The position numbers and the translations under genes were made by a program. From Phytoseiulus persimilis (Eukaryota; Arthropoda; Arachnida; Mesostigmata; Phytoseiidae), in NCBI GenBank assembly GCA_037576195.1, contig CM075103.1, positions 1,922,001-1,986,000 of the forward strand: 64,000 nt of DNA, in the 5' to 3' direction. Positions 51,001-62,345 of the stretch are shown in pieces. Under the pieces are notes generated by a model. It worked only from the letters and a program-made list of their open reading frames with translations. It did not search any database and had not been told where the DNA came from. Position 1 is the first letter of the stretch, and each line of letters begins with the position of its first letter.

Positions 51001-54000
51001 TTCGCGCGTAGGCCCAAGCAGCGCCTACGGATAATCTCCTGAGTTGGAATGCTGCGGCGAACAGCCTCATCAGCACCGAATGCGCCCGCCTTGGTTGACA
51101 TCCGTGGAACGCTCCTGGAGCGATTCGTTCCTCTCGCGATTGGAGGAGCGCGTGGAACCGAAGAGGTTCGTTCAGCCTCGGGCGATTGCAATGTCGGAGA
51201 CCTCGCGACAACTGTGGCTGATTGAACGCCAACTCGGAAGCGAACAGACTCAAAATTCAGGCGTTGCACTCAACGATAACCAGAGGGACCGATGAAGCCG
51301 CCAGCCCGGCCGACCGACAACCCACCCGAAGCATGAACTGAACGAGGCATGACGAGAGAATACCCCGAGATCAGTCCGTCGAGAACCTCTCCTCCGGCTT
51401 TTCCAGTGGATTGATAGCTCGACTTGGCTGAAACCATGGGTGGCCATAATTGCAACGTAAGCATCGCGTCAGCTGTTGTGCCGGCGGACCAAAATCTTCG
51501 GCTGAGAGGAGCCAACAGCTCCGAAGCCAGGTCTGGTTCGGGAGCTGCAAAGGTTCCCTGCCACAATAATTACTTTTTCGAAATCTTTGAGCTGACGCGG
51601 TCTCGACCGATGGCTCCAGGGGGAAACCCCTCGGAATATCGAGTTTGGTCCGCATCTCGGTTGCACTCCCATCCCGGGAATGCCGAATCGGCTCCCCTCG
51701 GAGTTCTCCGCGGATCCGGCGAGTACCGTGTCCGAAGTCACAACTATGAGTGAACAGCAGTGCTCGCCCATGTAGATAGCGCGTAAACGTTGCTGAAACC
51801 GACGACGACGACGAAGAGCAGCCGATCCCGGAAGCAGGAGCCGATTCTCAGCGAGCTCGGCGGAGATTCCGGTGAGAGCTCTCTTGTTTGGCGTTTGTCT
51901 GGGGTGGGCGCCTGGCGGGCTCGCAATCCTACTCAGACGAGTCGCGGTGGTGGAGGTAAACTCTAATGAGACCCTCCCGGACCGTCTCGCACGTGTTCCG
52001 TTGCACGCTCACGAGTGCTTCGTCCATGTTTCTTGTGCCACGTCCTCATTAGAGAGAAAGACCGCACTCATCGCGCCATGACACATCCCCTCCATCAGTC
52101 AGACCCGCCGTGCGATCAATGCACGTTCGTTATCTCATAAAGGAGATATCAAAGGGGAAATTGTTACCCACTCTCATTCCACATTCAGAGTGGTTTCCCC
52201 GGCGGGGCGTCGCCGAGTTTTCTTTTTCCTGAGCGACGGCGAACTAAACGTGTCCCGTAAGAGCTGGAAGAATAATTCGCACTTTGATTGAACGCACTCA
52301 AATTGGAAAGAATGCTGAACAAGTCTGAAATATTCTCTCTTGCCGCCTCCTTGCTACGCGCCTTCAGAGCAACGCTTCCAGATGATGAACGATTTATTCG
52401 TGAAGAGGAGCGTGGAACTCCGATTGGAGCAGGCAAGGTCCTTTCCCAAAACCGGAGTCGGAACTGGAATATCCCGTACGTAAACCGGAAGAATGCCGAT
52501 GCCAGTGGCTTACCATAGAACAAAGGGACGGGGAGCGAAATCATTTCTCATGAGGCCCCACGAAATTCCAGATCGAGACATGAGCACAGGAAGCTCAACT
52601 TCATCCCGGGAGCCACCGAAACTGCTGCTCATGGTCGAGATCGCTGCGCCAAGCGACCTGATGCTCCGATGTATCAGGGAATCTCAAAACTGCGCGCGGA
52701 TAGCGTACAGTTTCCTTATTCCTGCACAGTTAGTCCTGCAGTGGCACGTCGCGTTGCGAAACGCCTCTCCGAGGGAACGCGTGGGAGGTTCGTCACGTCA
52801 AAAACCCGGATGGAGTCGCGAGCTTTGTTCGGCCTGATCAAGTGAACATCAGGTGTGTTCCGCTCGGTTCATACACCGAATCAGACAGAACACAGCAACG
52901 GGCTTGATGCGATGCGGAAGCATGGCCCCAACTCCATCACGGTGCAGACTTTCCCGGACGGCGCATCGCTCTGCCTGACGGTTCTCGTGAATTCCCTGCA
53001 GAGAACCACCTAACTATTCTCTATGATTTCCATCTTCGGCGATTCTCCGTGATCGGTAGAATGTAATTTGAATGATGGGCGAGTTTTGATTGGAATTTTC
53101 GACACTTTGAGCATGGGATCTTGCCGGAACGGTTCGAAGCGATCTTCACCGGTGCGTTGCTCCGACTTCCAAGAGAGAAAGAGGAGCGATTCAGGACGAC
53201 CGCGGGCCCAACAGAACGGGTAGTCATCAAACCCGCTGCACTTTCCCGCTCCAAATGGCTGATCCATGATAATTCGGGAGTAAGGGGCCGAGAGCAGACG
53301 ATTCTTCTCCTTTCAAAACGCTCCGAACAAGATCAAAGGTCACAAGTTCCATCATCTGTGTCGAGTTCCCCACGCCGAATCTTCCCTCGAAATATGTGGT
53401 TGTAGTAATATTCCGTACAGTACAATATCCGATAAGAGAGTATGGCGTGGGAGGAAATGAGTCCTCTAACTCGTTATTCCGTTCCGCCTGGGGATGTTCC
53501 GCGCGCTCATCTCTTCGGTTGCACCGGCTGCAGAGAAGACTGGCGCGAGCGACGGCTACGGAGATTTCCGGTTGACATTCAGCAGCTTTCACGAGTGGGG
53601 GTTTCCTCGACAAGAGAACGCACGCATCTAGGGCCGCGGATGCTTTAGAAGAACGGATAACCGAGTCGAGCGGGGCGTCGGGGGGTGCCAAAGTATGTTT
53701 CCTACCATTCGCTTAATTCTGCTGCGTTCGACCGTGCATGCAGTGTGCGGCGTTGTGCAGGTGGAGCTTGATGCGAACATTTAGCGCCCCAGCTCCGACG
53801 ACGGAGAGAACACCTCGCCCGGGAAGACACTCAAATCGGGAGCTTGGAACGGAGGGCATCGACCCTCGATGGCCCGATTAGAATCTAAATCGCAGATGTT
53901 TCCTGAAATTGGATAATCGCAGAGTTCCGGTCCGGGTTTGATCCTCGTGGTGATCTCACTCCTTTTCGTAACTGCTCCCGGCAACTATGAGCGAACGGAA

Positions 54001-54072
54001 CGACTCGTTCGATGCCGCCAGGTATCGGTTCATGCTAGATGGAAGGCTGCGAGGTGTCCTAGAGTGAGTGAT

Positions 54073-54093
54073 CGACCGACCGACCGACCGACC
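54073..54093 (+). repeat. (GACC)n tetranucleotide repeat
   Basis: Five tandem GACC units. Confidence 0.9.
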
Positions 54094-56525
54094 AGGTGAG
54101 TGGAAAAGGCAGAGTCACACGTTGCCGCACCAAGCCCCCGACAAGTGCCTGCAGCAGAGACGCGTGACCAGTCTCGGAGGCGCTAGTAGCGTCTGCTGGC
54201 TGACTCTGCACCATTGGCTTCGAGCCCAAATGGCACGGACTCGTTTGACCTCGGGGAAGCTGAAGACAGAGCAAGGTGAACCCAGGCGACGAGAAACTAT
54301 TGGCAGCGATTCGAAACTCCTCGAGCGAGGGAGCTCCCACCCGAGCTGCATCAGAGATTTCTGTCCTCTGCACTCGCCAGCCAGCCAGCCAGGGATCTGA
54401 ACGTCGTTCCTGAAAGCACGAGAATATGTGAGCAGTCGAACGAGTGAGGCTGCCAGCGTCCAGAACTGCTCTTGGGACTCTTGACACTTCTCGGGAATAC
54501 TGTTCAGGCCCGCTCGACGGAAATGGAGTTGCGGAGGAATTCCGACGCAACCGATCACTTTCCCGGGGCGCTGAGCGAAATCGGCGGGACAGGGAGATGA
54601 TGGCAGCGATGGTTGATGAATTGTCTGAAAGCAGGTCATGTCGTCTCGTTGACGGTTTCCTCACTCGCAGAGGACGATGAACAGAACGTATCGTTCTGGC
54701 AGGAACAGCACGGAGTCGGCCTCGGCAGTTTGGAGTTTTTCGGATATTGGAAGTCATCGTCGTGCCGTTCGTTCTTGATTGTCGCCGAGTCGAACGGTTT
54801 CTCTACAGATGGGGATCCTTGTCAAGCTCTCAAGCTTTACAGTTCTCCGTTCTCTTTTGATTGCGATGTCAGACCGCCTGCGTCAAGATCGATTGGTACT
54901 CGAGTTTTTTTTCCCAGTGACCGGTGGCCCAGACTCTGCTCTGAACGGAGGGACGTCCTCTAAAGCGGTCCCTCACCCGATAGCTCCGTTCCCTCTCCCA
55001 TCCCAGCCCCCTAAGTATTCGAACGCGTGAGTCTCTTGGAGCCAGTCATGCCTTCCGGAAGCAGTTCCATATGGCGGTTCCTAGAGCGCTCCTCCCGAGC
55101 TACGCGCACTCCTTGAGTTTGTCATCCATACTGGAGCTCAAACGATGTTATTCTTCGAGCGAGCGCTCGATCGAATGTCGCAGAATTCGTCCCGGATAGG
55201 CGACTCGTCAAATTTCAAAATTCCGTCTCGATGGGAGAACCCCTCTGCTCGGGCTAACGGCAAGCAGGGCCCCTTGGAGACGAAAACAAACTCAGACAGA
55301 CAAACAACAAGCGACTACCCGCAAGGAATTTCCCCGGCTATATTTTGCTCATCAATTTTTTTCGTCATCTTCCCGTCCCGACGAGGACTCGGTCGTGTTT
55401 CTTCCTTTCCTTCGTGTCCTATATTTTGCATATAGATTAATAAAATATCTTGAGGCTATTTTCTTACATCCGCGGGGGATCCGCGACGTCGGTCCGTCCG
55501 CGACGTCAGATCGAAGAGAGATGGGGAGAGCGAACCTTTGGAGTCGCAACTGTTCAAACAAACTCAACTCCGTAGATAATAACTGCTCAGGTGACACGGG
55601 CACGCCCGAACAGATTCCGTGACCTCGGAACGACTCCAGAATTAATTCCGAGTGCGGCCAGCGACGCGCTCGGCACACAAGTTCGTCGTGAAGATCTTCG
55701 CCCCATGTTCCTTGGGGTCTCGGAGACAATGTAATGGCCGCGATTGACTCAACTTCAGGACCTGTGGGATACGGACCGCAGTGAGTTCCTGTGAGCGGCG
55801 TGAGCGCTGGCCGAGATTCAGACCGTGCGTCGAGAGTTCAGAAGAAGGTTGTCGGTAAGCGTCGACGGCTCTAGTTTTCCCGCTTCCCTCTCCACGGAGA
55901 TACGGGTCGAGGGCGTCCCCATGAGTTCATTCCGACATCCTGTGTTTCTGACCATTGTCTGAATGGTAATCCGATTTGAACCCCGCAATGAATAGCAAGT
56001 GGGTTCGACGACGACGGCTCAAAAGTTTTTGGCCCGGTTCCTGCTTCACGCGCGTGTCCTGTATTTTGTAGTCGTTGCTCGGGAGCGGTAGAGCGAGCTG
56101 TGACATGCGTTCCGACGAGCGCTCAGCTGACGACGTCTGTTTCCCGAAGGAGCTTCATCACGGGCAGCTCCGTTAAGGAGCGCGATTACTCTCAGGCTCG
56201 AACGCATTCGATTCAATCGGCTCGCGACGGAGGGAAGAAAGATCGCCGGATCCTTCTAGTCATCACGCCCAACGTCAAGAGAGAGCTCCGGAAAGCTTCT
56301 GTCGAACCTTAAGCTGCGCATTCTCTCAGATTTTTCGACGCCTAATAATACCCATTCTCACCTCATCCTTTCGTTTCGCGCTTTTTCAATCCGCCCTTCG
56401 CAATCGGCTTCGAATCCGACGCAGCGTCTCCCAGGTGGTGGAGGAAAGCAGCCGAGGCAGAAAGTGAGGCTGAACCCTTTCAGGAGAAAAAGATGGGAAA
56501 ATCGCGCTGAGCCGAAACCCCGCTA

Positions 56526-56562
56526 GGCAGCTTGTGTTGCCGGGTCGGCAACACAAGCTGCC
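56526..56562. repeat. Perfect 16-bp hairpin with 5-base loop
   Basis: GGCAGCTTGTGTTGCC, loop GGGTC, then the exact reverse complement. There is no mismatch, and the pairing stops immediately outside. It lies about 400 bases beyond the probable 3' end of the minus-strand nephrin-like gene. No T-tract follows and no flanking arms extend it to a microRNA-precursor length. Confidence 0.95.
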
Positions 56563-56932
56563 CACGAAGAGAGGTGTGAAGGAAGAAAGCGCGGAGCGTA
56601 CGTTTGAACAGTGATGAGAAATACGGCCGAGATAAGGAAGACAGCCGAGGAGAACAATAGGAACGGTGGGTCAACACGGGCGTTGCGTCTGCGACGAACA
56701 ACAACAACCGTCGCCTTTGCACAACCGAGCTGAGTGCATTGAGCGAGCCGTAAATTCGGCCTAGAGGAGAAAACTCGGCCTAGCTGATGAGCGACGTCCA
56801 GGAAAGAGTTTCCGCCCCTTCCCTCCGACAACACGCCCTGGATGTGAACATCTCTCCGAGTATGAGTGTGACTGGTTCCGGAATCAGGAAAGATTCACCT
56901 TCTAAAGCATCATCGAGTTCAGTTTATTTAAC

Positions 56933-58469
56933 TCATTACAAAAGAATTCATAGTCATTTTGTCTTCTCAAATATATCCCTGGTTCTCGGATGAGTTGTTG
57001 CTGCTTCAGAAGGGGATCCGGAAACCGGTTCGGCTTCATTCGGAAGATTCTCGGCTCACCGAAGAATCGCATTGTTCGAATTCCACTGTTCGTACCCTAC
57101 TATGATCATATGAATACAAATAAAAATCTCCCTCAATCCGACCGTCACACGAAGTTCGGATCGAATAAACAGCAAACCTCGCTCGTGTTGTCTGTTGTCG
57201 ATGGTTCGTTCGTTCGTTTCGCTCGATAATAGCAATAATAAATTTCTTAAGGTTCATTATGGACAGGTTCCGCTGCTCTTCTTGTTGATTCATTCTCTTA
57301 CCGATCACAATCACATCTTATTTACAGGCTCTGAAGATGCTATAATCGAATTTCCATCATTACCACCACACACGATGGTTCAGCTACACAGTATTTACAA
57401 CGAGATTTACATCGCTTCCCGGTTTTTTTCCTTGTAACTGTCTCCTCTCGTTATTTCTTTGTTCGTTTGCTTGTGATTCCAATCGTTTTGATTCAGCGAT
57501 AGCCCTCTCCGACTCGAATCGGCGGGGCGGACTCCCACAGGAGACTGCAGATCATGCATGACCAATGTTATCATGAGATGAGTATCCAAACAGGCACATG
57601 GTGTCTCGCATCGAACGCCAGACACAAAAATATCGCCTCTTTTCCGTTTGCAATAGACTAGTGTACGAGACGTGGAATATCCCGGAAGCTTGCACCATCA
57701 GTCCATCTCGACCCCGGGGAACGAGTGGAATCCAGTGAGGGTGACGGTCATTATATATCTTTGGGCTGGAGTTGATGTTGTTCCGCGGGCGGTGTGTGAA
57801 GTTCCCGGCTCCTCTGTTTCGAATCATTGTTCCTGTACAAGCACGATTGGCAGCATTCGACCAGCGGAGATCCGAACTCTCTTCCGGTTCCGGATCGGGT
57901 CGGCCGCAGCCTCAAAAACAAGCTCCCGCCCCCCCCCCGAGGGGGAGGGGACGCCGAGAAACGCGTGATGAGATGGAAAAGGAGTCGGTGGCCCTGTCGA
58001 ATGCCGCCAATGTCGGCGGTTGCTTATTGCGTTCAGGCCTCCGCGTGTTCGCCAATCCGTTCGGACGAAAGAGTAATAACATAGATTTTTGGCTTGATTC
58101 ACCCGGTGTTTCCATCCTTCAGTGATTTGGCGGTCGCTGTCGGTAAGGCTAGACGATGAAAGTTGAATTGAAAGATCCGAAAGGAAGTTATTCCGTTCTG
58201 GATCCGAGTGCAACAATTTCGATCATATCATGAACAGATCATCTGAGGGGAGGGCCGTCGACTTCCGATCTTGGTACCGTCTGACCGAGTGCTAGTATTC
58301 GGCCGTTTCACTCGAGGTAGGTATATACATACATTCATCCCACCGGTCGGTCAGCCGATATCGATCATCGGAGTGTTCGGATTTTCTCCCTTCTCGGGTT
58401 TTCGATTCAGGTCTTTCAATTCTCTGGGGCATGTTCAAGTGAATTCAACATCTACAAGTGAAATGGGTG
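56933..58469 (-). other. Probable 3' UTR / downstream flank of the nephrin-like gene
   Basis: No recognisable coding sequence follows the TAG at 58470-58472 on the minus strand. The stretch 56.9-57.45 kb is visibly richer in A+T than its surroundings, as UTRs often are. The nearest canonical AATAAA on the minus strand (TTTATT on plus) that I found is at 56933-56938, about 1.5 kb below the stop. The assignment as UTR is inference; the transcript may end earlier with a variant signal. Confidence 0.25.
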
Positions 58470-60220
58470 CTACACTAGATGACCATCGTGTTCACTAATC
58501 CGGTTAGCTGCCAGCGGGTTGCTGTTGAATGAGGTGAGCTCTGCGTGCGGATACGTTATGTAGCCGACGTTGTACATGTCGCCCCTGAGGGCGACTCCTA
58601 CGGCGGATGCGTTCGCAGACGCTGAGGTTCGCCCTGGCGGCGTTGGCGGGCCCGCGTGATTAGCTCTAAAATAGGGATATTCAGCTTCAGATAGCCGTCT
58701 CTCGACATCGGGCGCGTAATGCACCCGATGGTGATGATGCCGCGCCGGCAACGTCGCATGCCGGTCCACCATTGGCGCCACCTGAGGCTTCGCTGTCACG
58801 AGAGCTGCAAGCGAGAACATCACGCGGTTAGCGTTCGGGTGGGGTGTTAGGCTGCTGTCGACCGCCGTTCGGCCGTCAGGACCGGCCGACGAAACCTCAA
58901 TGGACAAATAACAGCCGAACAGAGGGAGGGTTCGTTGAGACACCGAACGGGAGGGAAGGCACCAGTGAGGGGCGAGCGGTGGGTTAGCTCGGTATGCACT
59001 CAAACCCCCCAACGGACAGCAAACACTACACACAAGTGCGGGACCGGCTCCCCAAATGAAGCTCAGCGAGTGAGAAGAAGGGGTCCGCGATCTGGGTCTC
59101 GAGTTTCCTCCGACCCTCCCATCGCAGGAGCTTTCCCCGGAAAGGAGCTTCGAATCAAAAATGTTGCTCTTGGACGCGACTCACATGAATCGTCGTGGTA
59201 GAACGTTGGCAGCGTGGAGTGCGCTTGTTGGTAATGCGCGTTCGTTTCCATGTTACCCTCGAGAATGAACGACGGCTTCGAGGTAGAGTCGTCGGAACTG
59301 AAGTGCACAGTGTCGCTTTTATCCGACGCCGAACTTACTGTTTCAGCTGCTGCCACAGTCGCGTTCGTATAACTGGGCGGTGGAGCATACATTTCAATTG
59401 CGGCAGGTTTTGTCGCAGAATGCTCGCTTTCCTCTGTAAATCACAATGTTCCTGGAGTTTAGCTCGGGCTCCTTCCGGCGGGCAACGTTCGTTCGGGGAA
59501 CATGCACGGGCGACAAACGAGTCAGGCAAATGAAGATTCGTTCTCCGTTCAGGCGAAGTGGGGCGGGAATCATCCATGGACCGGGAGAGCGGGGAACGAT
59601 TCCAAAAATAAACAAAACCAGGCGGGGACCGTGCATACCTGAATACGAGTGATAGGTACCTTCGTCCTTCTGTCGCTTGCTTTTCTTTTTCCTCACAAAG
59701 CAGACCACCAGAAGTATGTTGAGCAGAAGCAGTGAAGTTCCCACCACGGAGACCGAAGTGATGATCATCTTCGGAATGTCCACTTTCGAAATCGCTGAAG
59801 GTAGTGGCTGTCCGTTGGACTCGGCGATCTCATCTGAGGAAGGCAGGTCGGTCGATGAGAACGGTGCGTCCTCCCGGAATCACCCTCGAACTCGGGTCAC
59901 AAGCGGCCTGAAAAGCGCCCCGAACTCACCCGGTGTCCTCGCGGTAACTATTTCAGTGAAGTCGCTCTCGCCGTAGGAATTATACGCCTGGATACTGAAG
60001 TCATACTCCGTGTCCATGTCGAGACCGGTGATGGTTATGTTATTGACGACTGGTGTGATCAATTCTCGGTAGACGTAGCCCTCATTAGGCTGATCATGAG
60101 GTCGGTATCTGAGTTTGAAACTTTGAGCAAGCCCCCCGCTGAAACCTGGCTCCCAGCTGACCACAATGGATGAGATTGTGGCGTTGCTGAGAGAGAGGAG
60201 AATCGGAATTTCCGGTGAAC
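58470..60220 (-). CDS. Nephrin/SNS/Hibris-like Ig-superfamily receptor, 3' part (last four exons)
   Basis: Type I membrane adhesion receptor; relatives mediate cell recognition in myoblast fusion, nephrocyte/podocyte slit diaphragms and axon or eye patterning. Exons: 60220-59930, 59794-59639, 59433-59185 and 58804-58470 (TAG stop). All three introns (135, 205 and 380 nt) are GT-AG and phase 1, and the reading frame is continuous across them. Exon 1 is exactly one fibronectin type III domain (VVSWEPGFSGGLAQSFKLRY near its start, DTEYDFSIQAYNSYGES near its end). Exon 2 has a short stalk, one hydrophobic helix (about MIITSVSVVG to VVCFV) and a basic stop-transfer RKKKSKRQK. Exons 3-4 are a tail of about 195 residues with many tyrosines, a PPSY motif, a PPTPPGR motif and C-terminus EHDGHLV. 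The FnIII-TM-tail order and GHLV end fit nephrins, which carry Ig domains before a single FnIII. The acceptor before exon 1 is phase 1, so upstream exons exist but are not seen. A sidestep-like receptor is the main alternative. Confidence 0.85.
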
Positions 60221-60971
60221 CTGCAACCGAAACGAGTCCCATGAGGTTAGAGCCGAGGGAAAATCCACAGCGGGAATGCGAATTCCGCCCGCGTTCCACG
60301 GCGGGGATATGCGGCGCCGAAAGCGGACAGGGACACCAGGGGTGAGTTTTGCTTCCGGCGTGAAGCCATCGGCTTCGGGAAGTCCCTCCGAGGGCCTCGT
60401 TCGAAACGTCCCCGTATTATCATCATATGACGATGAGGAGATACGTGGTCAATGCCGATTCTCGTTCCGGCCCGTGAGGCGTAGTGGGCTGACGTGCCAA
60501 CGACGAATCCGCCTCCACTTGAGCTTCGAACAGAGTTCGCGCGACTAATGAGTAATTCCACGGATGCATCGCCATCGAGTGGTGCGGACCGACAGCTCAC
60601 TCGGAGAACAGCTATTCACGTTTGCGGCAGCCAGACCAAGGAACGCTGAAATCGGCAGTTGACGACAAGAGACGGTGACGGCGATTCAGAGCAGAGAAAC
60701 GTGACGGCGGCTACGGTAACGGCGGTAGCGACGGCGATATCGATGCATTAGGTCCCCCCTCCCCTGCGGGAAGATGATCCCCCATCGACCCCCGCCGCCT
60801 GAACGCGGCTCAGAGAAAGCGAGAGATCCACAACAATGACAGCGTGGACGTCCGCGATGGCCCATCTCTTCCATGTATGTATGCAGAGGGGAAATGATGT
60901 TTGTGCCGCTTTGGTTCGGCTCGTTCGAGCCACACTCGTCGTTGTCGCGGTCGTTATTCGGCGCGATACCC

Positions 60972-60972
<1 letters not shown>

Positions 60973-61002
<30 letters not shown>
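60973..61002 (+). repeat. C homopolymer (30 nt)
   Basis: It is the longest homopolymer in the window and lies in the probable upstream intron of the nephrin-like gene. It gives rise to spurious poly-Pro and poly-Gly frames on the two strands. Confidence 0.95.
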
Positions 61003-61512
61003 AGCGGGGCCGCAGCACTTGTACCACATGGAAGGCTCCCTCATTAATCGTCTCTTGTCTTCGGTCGGTCGGTCAGTCGGTCGGCTGGTTAGCGCGCTGA
61101 TTGTGTAATATTTCGTATCTCGTGCTCTCCGAACAATGGTCATCTATGTTGTTGGACGTTGTTGTCTGAGTGCGTACGTGGTCGAGCCTCGGACAAGAGC
61201 CCGCGCACGCCACCTGCAGAAAGCTGGACAGAAAGCGGCGGACCATGACGGCCAGTTCGCGACTACAGGACCATGAACTACCTGCACACACTAACTCAAC
61301 CAGCGGTCGGGTCCGGGACGGAACAAGCCAGCGGAGCGAGCGCTGAGAGCAGCTGGGCAGACGTCGGTCGTTGCTCGCCTCCAGCCGAGGAGCTAGTGGA
61401 CGCAAGCCTGCTCGAGATAAGATGAGATTTATGGACTTTTAGCTTGCAGTGTAATAGGCAAGTTTAACGCAACGCCCCCTTTACAAAATGCACCCATCTC
61501 ATCTGGCCGCCG

Positions 61513-61540
61513 CGCCACCACCGCCGCGCCACCACCGCCG
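61513..61540 (+). repeat. Two tandem copies of a 14-bp GC-rich unit
   Basis: CGCCACCACCGCCG occurs twice head to tail. Confidence 0.9.
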
Positions 61541-62312
61541 CCCCACACAGGAGCTAAGCTAAGAACCGCGGCGGCACCTACTCAGAATTCAGCCATATTT
61601 TGAGTTTCCCACAATCCGATCCGTGAGCCAACAGAGACCGCGCTGTTTCCCGCATAAACCTCCTCGTCCGTGAGGCTGGAGTGTGGGCCTTTCGAGGGTG
61701 TTTCGAGTATTTACGCTCCGTGAAGTGGTCATATGTTACGATAAATCGTGCGTACCACGGCTACGCGCACATCGCGCTGCCAGTCCCCCCGTGGCAAACG
61801 GACACACAGTGTCAACCCCACGCCGGAACGACGATGGAACAGAGCGACTCTAGTGAAGATCTCATCGAGCTGGAGGCTTTCCTCAAAGCTTGTCCGCGAG
61901 TCAGTCCCCCTCGTCTCTGTTGTTCCTCATCTCTTCGTTCTTCTTCATCTATCGAGCTTATGGCTAACCGCCACGAGGCTGCTCTAGCCACTAGCCCTGC
62001 CAACGGCAGCAGCCCCATCCGATAACCTAATCAAAATTAATTGCGTCTTTCCTCTCCACGAGGAGAGAGATATTCCTCTATCTTGCCTGCTGCTTCCCCC
62101 CGGTCATGGCCGGTCTTCACCGTCATTGCTAGTGCGGTCGCCGTGTTTCTTCTAAGTCCCCGTGTGTATGTAGCTCGGACATTGGAAAAAAAGAACGAGT
62201 GGCTTGCTTGCAGCCACGTTGCTTTCCCCGAAAGCTCAGGCAACCAGTTCGACAGACGGCCAGCTAGCCGTAGTCCGCCTAAAGCCTCATCCTCCCTTCC
62301 CGACCAAATATG

Positions 62313-62345
62313 GACGACGACGACGACGACCACAACAACAGCAAC
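62313..62345 (+). repeat. (GAC)n(CAA)n microsatellite
   Basis: Six GAC triplets followed by imperfect CAA triplets. Confidence 0.85.

Larger units (their letters stand above)
33034..56525. other. Long stretch without a recognisable gene
   Basis: About 23 kb holds many open frames, the longest at 34042-34791 minus (249 codons), 40426-41130 plus (234), 54059-54757 minus (232), 48919-49593 minus (224) and 50045-50656 plus (203). None contains a motif I recognise, most overlap equally open antisense frames, and several run through simple repeats. Frames of this size are expected by chance at this base composition. The region is probably intronic or intergenic, with short exons I could not identify. 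Confidence 0.3.

Noticed and set aside
60597-60649. Possible 46-nt microexon upstream of the FnIII exon
   Set aside because: Phases match (1 in, 1 out) between ATTTCAG and GTGAGC, but the peptide has no Ig hallmarks and such short open segments are common by chance.
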